Of a DNA stretch of 35,975 bases, positions 26,989 through 35,151 are shown one piece after another. This stretch comes from Methylomonas sp. (GTDB taxonomy: Bacteria > Pseudomonadota > Gammaproteobacteria > Methylococcales > Methylomonadaceae), in the NCBI GenBank assembly GCA_026988195.1, contig JALSLS010000417.1, forward strand, positions 1 through 35,975. Reading direction: 5' to 3'. A program made the position numbers and the translations under genes. Each line of letters begins with the position of its first letter. The first letter of the stretch is position 1. The notes beneath the pieces are model-generated. The model saw nothing but the letters and a program-made list of their open reading frames with translations. It made no database searches and was not told the DNA's origin.

Positions 26989-27618
26989 ATGCGACTACAA
27001 ATAATTAAATATTCATCATTCATTGTACTTTTAATGGTATCTTTGGCTGCGAATGCAGAGCAATCTCCAATAGTACAATTAAAATCATTTTTAGCTTCAA
27101 CAGCCACATTAACCGCAGATTTTAAGCAAGTTACTTTAAATGAAGATGGGCAAGCTGATAGTAGCAGTGAAGGGAAGTTTTATTTAAGTAGACCTGGCAA
27201 GTTTCGTTGGAGTTATAAAAAACCCTTTATTCAAGAAATTATTTCTAGTGTCGGCAAAGTTTGGTTTTATGATGCCGATTTAGAACAGGTGACCATAAAA
27301 AAATTAGATGACTCATTAGGATCAACGCCAGCCTTATTATTAAGTGGTGAGATAGAGCTGGAACAAAATTTTATATTACAGCAACAAGGGGTAGATGAGG
27401 ATTTGCTCTGGATTAAATTAGTCCCTAAAAATGAAGAGAGTGGGTTTAAGTATATTTTAATAGGGCTCGATAATGGTGTCTTAGGTGGAATGGAACTGAG
27501 TGATAATTTTGGGCAATTAACACGTATTTATTTTACCAAGGTTAAGGTAAACCCCCCCTTAGAAAAATTCCTTTTTGAATTTATAGCACCTGCTGGTGTT
27601 GATGTATTTGAAAACTAA
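26989..27618 (+). CDS. lolA: Outer-membrane lipoprotein carrier protein
   Basis: 209-residue periplasmic chaperone that takes lipoproteins from LolCDE to LolB. A signal peptide (SSFIVLLMVSLAANA, cleavage after about residue 23) is clear. The mature part has the LolA signature TADFKQVTLNEDG, GKFYLSRPGKFRWSYKKPF and VWFYDADLEQVTIKKLDD. Length is normal. rarA starts 21 bp after the stop, the same order as in E. coli (lolA-rarA). Confidence 0.93.
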   Translation: MRLQIIKYSSFIVLLMVSLAANAEQSPIVQLKSFLASTATLTADFKQVTLNEDGQADSSSEGKFYLSRPGKFRWSYKKPFIQEIISSVGKVWFYDADLEQVTIKKLDDSLGSTPALLLSGEIELEQNFILQQQGVDEDLLWIKLVPKNEESGFKYILIGLDNGVLGGMELSDNFGQLTRIYFTKVKVNPPLEKFLFEFIAPAGVDVFEN

Positions 27619-27639
27619 ATACATTAGTGAGTTGATTTA

Positions 27640-28959
27640 ATGTTTGATGACTTTAGTAAGCCATTGGCTGATAGAATGCGCCCGGTCGTATTAGATGATT
27701 ATATTGGTCAAAAACATATTTTAAACCCAGGGAAACCCTTATATGAAGCAGTCTGTTCAGGCAGGTTGCATTCGATGATTTTTTGGGGGCCGCCAGGGAC
27801 GGGTAAGACGACTTTAGCGCGTATGATAGCTAAACATTCTGATGCAGAGTTTATATCAATTTCTGCCGTATTAGCAGGTGTTAAAGATATACGTTCAGCA
27901 GTAGTAGAGGCTAAGAAAGCTCAGTTACAGCACAATAAGCAAACGGTTTTATTCGTAGATGAAGTCCACCGGTTCAATAAATCGCAACAAGATGCCTTTT
28001 TACCCCATGTTGAAGATGGTACTTTTTACTTTATAGGGGCGACCACAGAAAATCCATCATTTGCACTGAACAATGCTTTATTATCAAGAGCTAGGGTTTA
28101 TGTGCTTAACGCTTTAACTCAAGATGATTTGATTGAGGTGATTAATAAAGCTTTAATGGATAAGGAAAAAGGAATAGCCAATTCAAAAATAAAAATATCT
28201 GAGGCACTGAAACAGCAATTTGCCAGTACGGCTGATGGTGATGCAAGGCGCTTACTTAATTTATTAGAAATTTCTGTCGAACTGGCTACGGCAAAAGGCA
28301 GTGATGAAATAACGGAAGATATTGCCACAGAAGTTCTTTCGGGTGGTTTCAGAAGGTTTGATAATCAGGGTGAGGAATTTTATAACCAAATCTCTGCATT
28401 ACACAAATCAGTGAGAGGAAGTTCACCAGATGCTTCACTCTACTGGTTGTGCCGTATGATTGATGGAGGCTGTGATTTAGCCTACCTTGCCAGAAGAATT
28501 GTTCGAATGGCTTCAGAAGATATCGGCAATGCAGACCCCAGAGCATTAGAAATTACCATTAACGCTTGGGAAGCCCAAGAGCGCTTGGGCAGCCCTGAAG
28601 GTGAACTGGCATTAGCTCAGGCGGTGATTTATCTGGCTTGTGCACCTAAAAGCAATGCTGTTTATATGGCATACAATCAGGCAATGAGTGATGTAAGGCA
28701 GGGCGGCAGTGTTGGTGTGCCAAACCATTTAAGGAATGCCCCTACTAAATTAATGAAGTCTTTGGGCTATAAAAAGGAATATCGCTATGCTCATAATGAG
28801 CCTGAAGCTTATGCGGCAGGGGAAAATTACTTTCCTGATGAAATGGCTGGTACACGGTATTATCACCCCGTCCCTAGAGGCTTAGAAATAAAAATTTCTC
28901 AAAAATTACAACATTTAAAGGCATTGGATGATGCGGAGTTTTTACGAAATAAGCGGTAA
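27640..28959 (+). CDS. rarA: Replication-associated recombination protein A (AAA ATPase)
   Basis: 439-residue clamp-loader-like AAA ATPase of the RarA/MgsA/WRNIP1 family, which acts at stalled replication forks. The Walker A motif GPPGTGKTT is at 50-58, Walker B is LFVDEVHRFNKSQQD, sensor 1 is FIGATTENPSFALNNALLSRA, and the arginine-rich sensor 2 region follows. The C-terminal tetramerisation part (ARRIVRMASEDIGNADPRAL and YLACAPKSNAVY) is intact. The next gene's signal-peptide frame overlaps its end. Confidence 0.95.
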   Translation: MFDDFSKPLADRMRPVVLDDYIGQKHILNPGKPLYEAVCSGRLHSMIFWGPPGTGKTTLARMIAKHSDAEFISISAVLAGVKDIRSAVVEAKKAQLQHNKQTVLFVDEVHRFNKSQQDAFLPHVEDGTFYFIGATTENPSFALNNALLSRARVYVLNALTQDDLIEVINKALMDKEKGIANSKIKISEALKQQFASTADGDARRLLNLLEISVELATAKGSDEITEDIATEVLSGGFRRFDNQGEEFYNQISALHKSVRGSSPDASLYWLCRMIDGGCDLAYLARRIVRMASEDIGNADPRALEITINAWEAQERLGSPEGELALAQAVIYLACAPKSNAVYMAYNQAMSDVRQGGSVGVPNHLRNAPTKLMKSLGYKKEYRYAHNEPEAYAAGENYFPDEMAGTRYYHPVPRGLEIKISQKLQHLKALDDAEFLRNKR

Positions 28960-30228
28960 TTCAGATTATTTTTTTACCCGTAAAATAAGCATAGTTAATA
29001 TTATTTTTGGACTATTCGTATTAATAAATATTACTTTATCTTTTAATGCTTACGCCGAAATAAAGACAGAAAAAACCATTCAAATACAGTCACTTTACAT
29101 TATTTTTGGTCAAGATATTGCCCACATTGTATGGAGTCTAAACCCTTTATTAATAGTTTGGCTAAGACCTACCCTTGGTTAACTGTAAAAAGTTATGACC
29201 TGGTCGGGAGCAAAGAAAATCAACAACGATATGTGCAGATGGCAGGTGATTTACAGCAAACTGCAAATTCAGTCCCAGCATTTATATTTTGTAATCAAAT
29301 GGTAGTGGGTTTTGATAAGGTAGACTCTACAGGAAAGGAATTAGAGCAAAAACTATTAAGTTGCCATCAGCAAATCAAGCCTGAGGAAGTAAAAAGGCAA
29401 GAATGGTTTAATATTCCTGGTTTTGGAACAATGCACTATCAGAGCCTTTCCTTACCTGTTTTTACTTTATTGATTGCATCGTTGGATGCATTTAACCCCT
29501 GTGCCTTTTTTATCTTATTCTTTTTATTAAGTTTGATGGTACATCAGCGTAGCCGTTTAAGGATGCTAGTGATTGGATGCACATTTGTATTGTGTTCTGG
29601 TCTTATGTATTTTCTATTTATGAGTGCTTGGCTCAATTTATTTTTGATGACCGAGCAATTAGCATTGATCACTGCTACGGCGGGTATTATTGCGATTGTG
29701 TTTGGCAGTATCAATATCAAAGATTATTTTTATTTTAAGCAGGGTGTTTCTTTATCACTGTCAGATTCGGCTAAAAGTAAATTATTCGCCAGAATTAGAA
29801 TACTCACTCAAAGGGGAAGTTGGTTAACGATGATTGTAGCAACGATTATTTTAGCTATTACAGTTAATAGTTATGAATTGCTATGCACTGCTGGTTTACC
29901 TATGGTTTATACCCGAGTGCTTACCTTAAACGGCTTAACTGATGCTCAGTATTATGGGTATCTAGCTTTTTATAATGTTGTTTATATTATCCCTTTGTTA
30001 TTTATTGTGGTGTTATTTACAGTAACCTTAGGTCAAAAAAAATTATCAGAAACAGAAGGTCGGTTATTAAAGTTACTATCAGGTAGCATGATGCTGAGCT
30101 TAGGCAGTGTTTTAATCTTACAACCTGAGTTACTCAATAATATATTAGTTTCTATCGCTGTTATTTTGGGATCCATTGTATTAACACTTTTGCTTATGTT
30201 AAGGCGGAAAATAAAAAGTAGCTTATAG
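28928..30228 (+). pseudogene. Frameshifted thioredoxin-fold / CcdA-DsbD-like membrane protein
   Basis: The first frame (28928-about 29100) encodes a signal peptide (IVNIIFGLFVLINITLSFNAYA, shown here in part as FGLFVLINITLSFNAYA) and the first strand TIQIQSLYI. The frame then shifts: in the other frame the DNA reads YFWSRYCPHCMESKPF, a thioredoxin-type CPHC redox site, continuing without a stop to 30228. A one-base loss (or two-base gain) near 29098-29107, beside a T-run, explains the break. The second frame has a redox domain of about 110 residues, then six or so hydrophobic segments with FNPCAFF and ELLCTAGLP, the paired cysteines of CcdA/DsbD-like electron carriers. As written, the ATG at 29131 comes just after CPHC, so no complete product is made. 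It could be a true pseudogene, a recoding site or a sequence error. Confidence 0.75.
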
Positions 30229-30229
30229 G

Positions 30230-30371
30230 TTACTGTTGACAAATCAAATTTGAAGCTGCTGAAACAGGTAAACAATAGTGAGAGCTTGTAGTTGTTACTG
30301 ACGAAATCAGAATATTAGCAAAAGGAACCAATGATGAGGCTATTGATATAGAAAGTCTTAGTACCACCGTT
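30230..30371 (+). pseudogene. Decayed methyl-accepting chemotaxis protein tip fragment
   Basis: In the frame starting at 30246 the translation is K-F-E-A-A-E-T-G-K-Q-stop-stop-E-L-V-V-V-T-D-E-I-R-I-L-A-K. This aligns without gaps to the chemoreceptor hairpin tip [24 protein letters not shown], the most conserved part of MCPs, with two stop codons at 30276-30281. A shifted frame just before it reads LLLTNQI, resembling the preceding LLALNAAI. Nothing else of the receptor is visible, so it is a dead remnant. It lies between the frameshifted CcdA-like gene and the accA repeats. Confidence 0.65.
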
Positions 30372-30492
30372 TGAGCTGAAAACTCTAATACAAATCAACA
30401 AAGTGATTCTGAGTATTTTAAATAAAACTCAAAATAATTTTCCCAGCCATATTAATGGCCGGCATGGAAGTTTTCAATCAACTAGAAAGTAG

Positions 30493-30552
<60 letters not shown>

Positions 30553-30705
30553 CTTTATCCGCTCTAATTCTGCTGATGTGTTGGGTTTTATGTCTATTTG
30601 AATATCAATTTACTTAATTTCCAATATTTTGATAAATTATTGAGCATTTTTTTTTGTTTTTCTATAAAATTACTCTATTACAATAAACTTATCCCCCTGG
30701 TATCT

Positions 30706-31674
30706 ATGGATCTAAAATTTCTAGACTTTGAACAACCTATCGCTGAATTAGAAGCGAAGATTGAAGAGCTTCGTAAGGTGGAGTTTGATAATGATATTAA
30801 TATTTCCGATACGCTAAAACAGCTAGAAGAAAAAAGTGAGACATTAACTGCCTCAATTTTTTCTGATTTATCTGATTGGCAAATCTCTCAATTATCAAGA
30901 CACCCTGAACGCCCCTATACATTAGATTTTATTGAGCATATGTTTACTGATTTCCATGAATTACATGGAGATAGGGCTTATGCGGATGATCAAGCACTGG
31001 TTTGTGGGCTGGCTAAACTTGAAGGGCAGCCTATTGTTGTTATTGGTCATCAAAAAGGAAGGGATACTAAAGAGAAAATACACCGTAACTTTGGAATGCC
31101 ACGTCCTGAGGGCTACCGTAAAGCTTTACGTGTTATGAAGATGGCGGAACGATTTGGTTTGCCTATTATTTGTCTTATTGACACACCAGGGGCATACCCT
31201 GGCATTGGTGCAGAAGAGCGTGGACAAAGTGAAGCAATCGCTAGAAACCTGTTTGAGATGTCCAGATTAAGAACTCAGGTTATTTGTGTTGTGATTGGAG
31301 AAGGAGGTTCTGGTGGGGCTCTAGCAATTGGTGTAGGTGATAGATTGATTATGCTGGAATATAGCACTTATGCTGTTATTTCCCCAGAAGGCTGTGCATC
31401 TATTTTATGGAAAAGTACTGAGAAATCTGAGTTGGCGGCTGAAGCTATGGGAATAACGTCTGACAGAGTGAGAGAGGAGGGTTTTCTGGATGAGGTGGTG
31501 CGTGAGCCAGTGGGTGGTGGGCACCGAGATTACCAAAAAGTAGCTTTAAGCTTAAGAGAAGCTTTAATTAGGCATTTAGACGAATTGAAAAAAATAGATA
31601 TGGATGACATTGTCGATGAACGTTATCAACGGATTATGCGATACGGGTCATTTTCTGAAGAGGTTGCTAAGTAA
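30706..31674 (+). CDS. accA: Acetyl-CoA carboxylase carboxyltransferase subunit alpha
   Basis: 322-residue alpha subunit which, with AccD, moves the carboxyl group from biotin to acetyl-CoA to make malonyl-CoA. The N-terminus [23 protein letters not shown] matches the family (cited here as the start [18 protein letters not shown]). [42 protein letters not shown] and [15 protein letters not shown] are family motifs. An upstream in-frame TTG at 30598 adds 36 unrelated residues and is rejected. A family C element starts about 3-5 bp after the stop. Confidence 0.96.
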   Translation: MDLKFLDFEQPIAELEAKIEELRKVEFDNDINISDTLKQLEEKSETLTASIFSDLSDWQISQLSRHPERPYTLDFIEHMFTDFHELHGDRAYADDQALVCGLAKLEGQPIVVIGHQKGRDTKEKIHRNFGMPRPEGYRKALRVMKMAERFGLPIICLIDTPGAYPGIGAEERGQSEAIARNLFEMSRLRTQVICVVIGEGGSGGALAIGVGDRLIMLEYSTYAVISPEGCASILWKSTEKSELAAEAMGITSDRVREEGFLDEVVREPVGGGHRDYQKVALSLREALIRHLDELKKIDMDDIVDERYQRIMRYGSFSEEVAK

Positions 31675-31676
31675 TA

Positions 31677-31843
31677 TTTAGGAACGTGTATGGAATAACT
31701 TCCCGAAATTATAACGTAGGATTTTTGTTTCAGGTGGAATGATCTCATGAGGCGCATAGCAAGCTACGCAACGAATGAGATCATTCCATCTGGAGCAAAA
31801 AGACAAGTTAGAAACCGGGAAGTTATTTCATGCACATTCCTTT
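31677..31843. repeat. Family C palindromic element (full copy)
   Basis: The left arm TTTAGGAACGTGTATGGAAT.. (from 31677) and right arm (31801-31843) are imperfect inverted repeats of about 55 bp. Inside them GGTGGAATGATCTCAT and ATGAGATCATTCCATC form a second stem around the 20-bp core GCGCATAGCAAGCTACGCAA (31752-31771), the exact reverse complement of the B core. If the ends are GGAACG...CATTCC (31681-31840), TTTA flanks both sides as a possible 4-bp target duplication. It lies between the accA stop and the terminator at 31861. Confidence 0.88.
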
Positions 31844-31860
31844 ATACCACACTTTATTTT

Positions 31861-31886
31861 AAAGACCGGCTTTCGTCGGTCTTTTT
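31861..31886 (+). terminator. Rho-independent terminator, probably of accA
   Basis: AAAGACCG (31861-31868) pairs with CGGTCTTT (31877-31884), extended by a G-T and a C-G pair to a 10-bp stem with the tetraloop TTTC, followed by TT and CG then more T. It is about 190 bp after the accA stop because the C element stands in between, and only 9 bp before the tilS ATG. Confidence 0.85.
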
Positions 31887-31894
31887 CGTTTAAT

Positions 31895-33217
31895 ATGCTG
31901 AAACCTGATTATATAACTTCATTATTACCAACGAACATTGAACAAATCATCCTTGCTTATAGTGGAGGTGTGGATTCACATGTTTTATTACACCTAATCG
32001 CATCAAACCCTGATTTAAAATCCAAAATAATAGCTGTATATATACATCATGGTCTGCAAGTGGAGGCCGACGGATGGGGGGAGCACTGTCAGCTTGTCGC
32101 ATTAAACTTAGGGGTAAGATTTAAAATTATTAAAGTCATAATTGATGATGTTTCCGGTAAAAGCATAGAGGAACTTGCGAGAGATGCGCGCTATCAAGCA
32201 TTAAAGCCATTGCTTGAGGCGGAGGGCGTGCTTTTGTTAGCGCAGCATAGAGAAGATCAACTTGAAACAGTGTTATTGCAACTTTTTAGAGGGGCTGGGG
32301 TACAAGGTCTTTCTGGGATGCCAGTAGAAATTCCTTTTGGCAAGGGGAGAATGTGCCGCCCTTTGTTAGATGTATCAAAGCAGGATATTTATGACTATGC
32401 AATAAGCAATAAATTGTCCTGGGTTGAAGACCCTAGTAATAAAAATAATGATTTTGATCGAAACTTTTTAAGAAATGAGATAGTCCCCAAGTTAAAACAA
32501 AAATGGCCCGCTTTGGATAAAACGGTGGCTCGTTCAGCCCGACACTGTGCTAATGCACATCAATTATCGGAAGACGTATCAAAAGACTTTTTAAGTCAAA
32601 TAATAAACAAGGCTGATCATACCCTTAATATTGCCAAGTTAATTGAGCATGATAGTTATATGCAAAGCTTAGGTATTAGGCAATGGTTTAAGTTTAACCA
32701 ATTAAGAATGCCAGCAGAGAGCGTAATCCATTGTATTCTAAATGAGCTTATTAAAGCTACAGAATCAAGAAATCCTGAGCTTAAAGGGGAAGGGTATCGT
32801 ATTAGACGGTACAGAGATAAACTATTTTGTTTAAAAGGGAAAGAACTTGAGCAACAGCTAGTGGCTATTAACCAGCAATGGCAGACAGGCCTAAAACAAA
32901 TAACACTTGGTAATGGTGCAATACTAACAATTGTTGACTCAGAACAGGGCCTCTCAAAGAGAAAATGGGAGATCGCGGAAGTCAATGTAAGGTTTCGACA
33001 AGGCGCTGAGAAAATAAGGCTAGTCGGTAGAGAAGGGCGGCATACACTAAAAAAATTATATCAAGAAAAAGGAATCCCTCCTTGGGAGCGTAATACGATT
33101 CCTTTGATATACCTAGATAATCAGTTAGCTGCTATCGCTAATTTATGGGTTAGTGCTGACTTTTGTAATAACCATGAAGAGCCAGGGTATAGTATTGATT
33201 ACTACCCTCGTTCTTAA
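31895..33217 (+). CDS. tilS: tRNA(Ile)-lysidine synthetase
   Basis: 440-residue essential ATP-dependent ligase that adds lysine to C34 of the CAU-anticodon tRNA-Ile2, switching it from Met to Ile reading. The PP-loop AYSGGVDSHVL is at 21-31 and the AQHREDQLETVLLQLFRGAGVQGLSGM motif follows (cited in part as LETVLLQLFRGAGVQGL). The WVEDPSNKNNDFDRNFLRNE motif (end part NNDFDRNFLRNEIVP) and the C-terminal domain with RLVGREGRHTLKKLYQEKGI, PPWERN are present. In-frame sequence upstream of ATG 31895 is C-element and terminator DNA, so it is not coding. The gene is enclosed by a 56-bp perfect inverted repeat. Confidence 0.95.
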   Translation: MLKPDYITSLLPTNIEQIILAYSGGVDSHVLLHLIASNPDLKSKIIAVYIHHGLQVEADGWGEHCQLVALNLGVRFKIIKVIIDDVSGKSIEELARDARYQALKPLLEAEGVLLLAQHREDQLETVLLQLFRGAGVQGLSGMPVEIPFGKGRMCRPLLDVSKQDIYDYAISNKLSWVEDPSNKNNDFDRNFLRNEIVPKLKQKWPALDKTVARSARHCANAHQLSEDVSKDFLSQIINKADHTLNIAKLIEHDSYMQSLGIRQWFKFNQLRMPAESVIHCILNELIKATESRNPELKGEGYRIRRYRDKLFCLKGKELEQQLVAINQQWQTGLKQITLGNGAILTIVDSEQGLSKRKWEIAEVNVRFRQGAEKIRLVGREGRHTLKKLYQEKGIPPWERNTIPLIYLDNQLAAIANLWVSADFCNNHEEPGYSIDYYPRS

Positions 33218-33283
33218 AGAACGAGCATGAAACAAAAATCCTACGTTATAATTTCGGGAAGTTATTCCATACACGTTCCTAAA
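33215..33283. repeat. Family C element, short derivative after tilS
   Basis: 33228-33283 is the exact reverse complement of the left arm of the C element at 31677-31732 (56 of 56 bases). The other end, AGAACGAGCATGAAAC, is a short remnant of the opposite terminal repeat. The element is therefore an internally deleted copy of about 65 bp. Its first bases overlap or abut the tilS TAA. Confidence 0.88.
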
Positions 33284-33308
33284 GGTTTAAAAATTAAAAG
33301 GCTAATGA

Positions 33309-33776
33309 ATGAGTGAAATTAATATTTATCAAGACCTACAACAGCTAGGGGGAAAAACAGAACTGCCGGACACCCCTGAAGGTGCGGTATTAGAAAGTGT
33401 AAAGAACCCACAAGCCGAAGTTGATTATATGGTGCGTTTTGTGGCACCAGAATTTACTTCGCTCTGTCCCATGACTGGGCAACCAGATTTTGCACATTTG
33501 GTGATTGATTACATTCCTTCAACTCACTTAGTCGAAAGTAAATCATTAAAGTTATTTCTAGGTTCTTTTAGAAACCATGGTGCCTTTCATGAAGACTGCA
33601 CAGTCAGTATTGGTCGTCGATTAATAGCAGAAATTTCGCCAAAATGGTTGCGAATTGGCGGATATTGGTACCCACGAGGCGGAATTCCTATTGATGTTTT
33701 TTTTGCACAAGGCGAAATCCCAAAAGGTGTTTGGGTTCCAGAACAGGGCGTGCCTCCTTATAGAGGGCGCGGATAA
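33309..33776 (+). CDS. queF: NADPH-dependent 7-cyano-7-deazaguanine reductase (short QueF)
   Basis: 155 residues. It reduces preQ0 to preQ1 in queuosine synthesis. The catalytic cysteine 53 and aspartate 60 are in [11 protein letters not shown], and the QueF NADPH motif is [20 protein letters not shown] (20 residues). The length fits the unimodular, YkvM-like type rather than the two-domain E. coli enzyme. Start ATG 33309 gives MSEINIY; an ATG four bases earlier is out of frame and stops at once. Confidence 0.95.
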   Translation: MSEINIYQDLQQLGGKTELPDTPEGAVLESVKNPQAEVDYMVRFVAPEFTSLCPMTGQPDFAHLVIDYIPSTHLVESKSLKLFLGSFRNHGAFHEDCTVSIGRRLIAEISPKWLRIGGYWYPRGGIPIDVFFAQGEIPKGVWVPEQGVPPYRGRG

Positions 33777-33830
33777 ATACTTTCCACCGTAAAGTTAATC
33801 CACGCCCCCATTGTTCCCGCGCTGGAACGA

Positions 33831-33952
33831 CACTGCCATTAAGTTAAGCAATTTGCTGTAGGATGTGCTGACGATAGGAAGCGCATCAGCTGTAAACGAT
33901 GCGCTTCCTATCGTCAGCACATCCTACCTGTGATCTTAACTTAATGGCAGTG
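33831..33952. repeat. Family D palindromic element, copy 2
   Basis: Outer 18-bp inverted repeats CACTGCCATTAAGTTAAG (33831-33848) and their complement (33935-33952) are perfect. The inside is a perfect 29-bp stem, 33859-33887 against 33898-33926 (TAGGATGTGCTGACGATAGG... ), with a 10-nt loop AGCTGTAAAC. It is the reverse complement of copy 1 at 26761. It sits 55 bp after queF in the 350-bp queF-gloB gap. Confidence 0.93.
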
Positions 33953-34033
33953 ATGCTAGGGCGAGGGAATTATTTAGGTGGTTGGTATACAAGTATAAGT
34001 TAATTATCCAGGTCGTATGTCCCTATACACTGG

Positions 34034-34056
34034 ATACCAGCAGTCCCTGCTGGTAT
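34034..34056. repeat. Short perfect hairpin (REP-like)
   Basis: ATACCAGCAG and CTGCTGGTAT form a perfect 10-bp stem with loop TCC, followed by GACG. The style (CTGGATACCAGC...GGTATGACG) resembles REP sequences scattered in many gammaproteobacteria. It lies 70 bp beyond the gloB 3' end, and no T-run follows on either strand. Confidence 0.7.
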
Positions 34057-34126
34057 GACGTGGACCTAGTGTGTTATATACGGCTGAAGCTCATGGGTAA
34101 CCAAATAAATGTAAAAGTCTTGAGAA

Positions 34127-34891
34127 TTAAAAACTATCTTTTAACTCTCTAATCGTTTTAAATATTTTGATTGTAGGTTGCCCCTGCATATTAATCGATT
34201 GTTGTATTTCAATACTATTTTCTCTTAGAAATGGGTTGGTTTTTATTTCTTGCTCTAAAGTGCTGGGAATTGTTGGCTGGTTTTGTGCTCTTAGCTGCTT
34301 TACTTGTTGTACCCTTAGCTGTAAATTTTGGTTTTTAGGCTCAAGTGATAGGGCAAATGCTCCATTATCCTGAGTATATTCGTGAGTACAAAAGATTTTT
34401 GTTTGTTTAGGTAAGGCCTTGATTTTCTGTAATGAGTGCCACATTTGTTCTGCAGAGCCTTCAAATAAACGTCCGCAGCCCATAGAAAAAAGTGTATCAC
34501 CACAAAATAATAAATCGCTCTTGTAAAAAAAGAAGATTATATGGCCTAATGTATGGCCTGGTGTTTCAATAACTTTGAAAACTTCATTTCCCAACATAAA
34601 CTCATCATTTTGTTTAACCGTTTTATCAATGCCGGGGATTCTATGTTGGTCAGCATCAGCGGCTATTATTTGGCAGTGGGTTACCTTTTTTAATTCTAGG
34701 TTAGCACCAATATGGTCATGATGATGGTGAGTATTTAAAATGTAATCTAAAGACCATTTTTTTTGTTTTAAAACATCTAAAACAGGTGAGGCAACTGCAG
34801 GGTCAACTACAGCCGTTTTTTTGCTGCTTGGCTCGTGGATTATATAAATATAATTATCATTTAAGACCGGAATTTGAATAATTTCTAGCAT
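34127..34891 (-). CDS. gloB: Hydroxyacylglutathione hydrolase (glyoxalase II)
   Basis: 254-residue metallo-beta-lactamase-fold enzyme that hydrolyses S-D-lactoylglutathione to lactate and glutathione, the last step of methylglyoxal removal. The metal motif THHHHDHIG is at 54-62, followed by GHTLGHIIFF, LFCGDTLFSMGCGRLFEG and CTHEYTQDN. The length and the C-terminal basic glutathione-binding part match the E. coli enzyme (251 residues). It is a single gene on the minus strand; its promoter region ends at the B element 47 bp upstream. Confidence 0.95.
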   Translation of the reverse strand: MLEIIQIPVLNDNYIYIIHEPSSKKTAVVDPAVASPVLDVLKQKKWSLDYILNTHHHHDHIGANLELKKVTHCQIIAADADQHRIPGIDKTVKQNDEFMLGNEVFKVIETPGHTLGHIIFFFYKSDLLFCGDTLFSMGCGRLFEGSAEQMWHSLQKIKALPKQTKIFCTHEYTQDNGAFALSLEPKNQNLQLRVQQVKQLRAQNQPTIPSTLEQEIKTNPFLRENSIEIQQSINMQGQPTIKIFKTIRELKDSF

Positions 34892-34937
34892 AATATGTAG
34901 TTGCTTAAAAATAAGGCGATTTGTATTTCACTTTATT

Positions 34938-35103
34938 ATATACTTCGCGCGGTCACGACTGCAGATTTCTAACCGCTGAGTTTTTGCCAATAGCTGCGGT
35001 GCTGAAACAGTTGCGTAGCTTGCTATGCGCCTGTTTCAGCACCTTGCTATCGACAAAAATCAGCAGCTTATAAATTCCGCATCCGTGACCGCGCGAAGTA
35101 TAT
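34938..35103. repeat. Family B palindromic element (full copy)
   Basis: ATATACTTCGCGCGGTCACG at 34938 and its complement ending at 35103 are perfect 20-bp terminal inverted repeats. The arms continue imperfectly for about 73 bp (ending GCTGAAACAG / CTGTTTCAGC) around the core TTGCGTAGCTTGCTATGCGC (35011-35030). The right arm is nearly the same as the right arm of the chimeric element at 15214. It sits in the middle of the gloB / DUF4124 divergent intergenic region, 46 bp from one ATG and 48 bp from the other. Confidence 0.9.
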
Positions 35104-35151
35104 CTATACTGATGAATATTATTATAATTTAATGAGCTTGCATTATTTGGT

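Noticed and set aside
28928-29182. Stand-alone 84-residue secreted protein
   Set aside because: After the signal peptide its tail is only the out-of-frame reading of the redox domain; it is better read as the front half of the frameshifted gene.
31775-31894. 40-residue N-terminal extension of tilS
   Set aside because: The extension is C-element and terminator DNA. The family N-terminus starts at ATG 31895.
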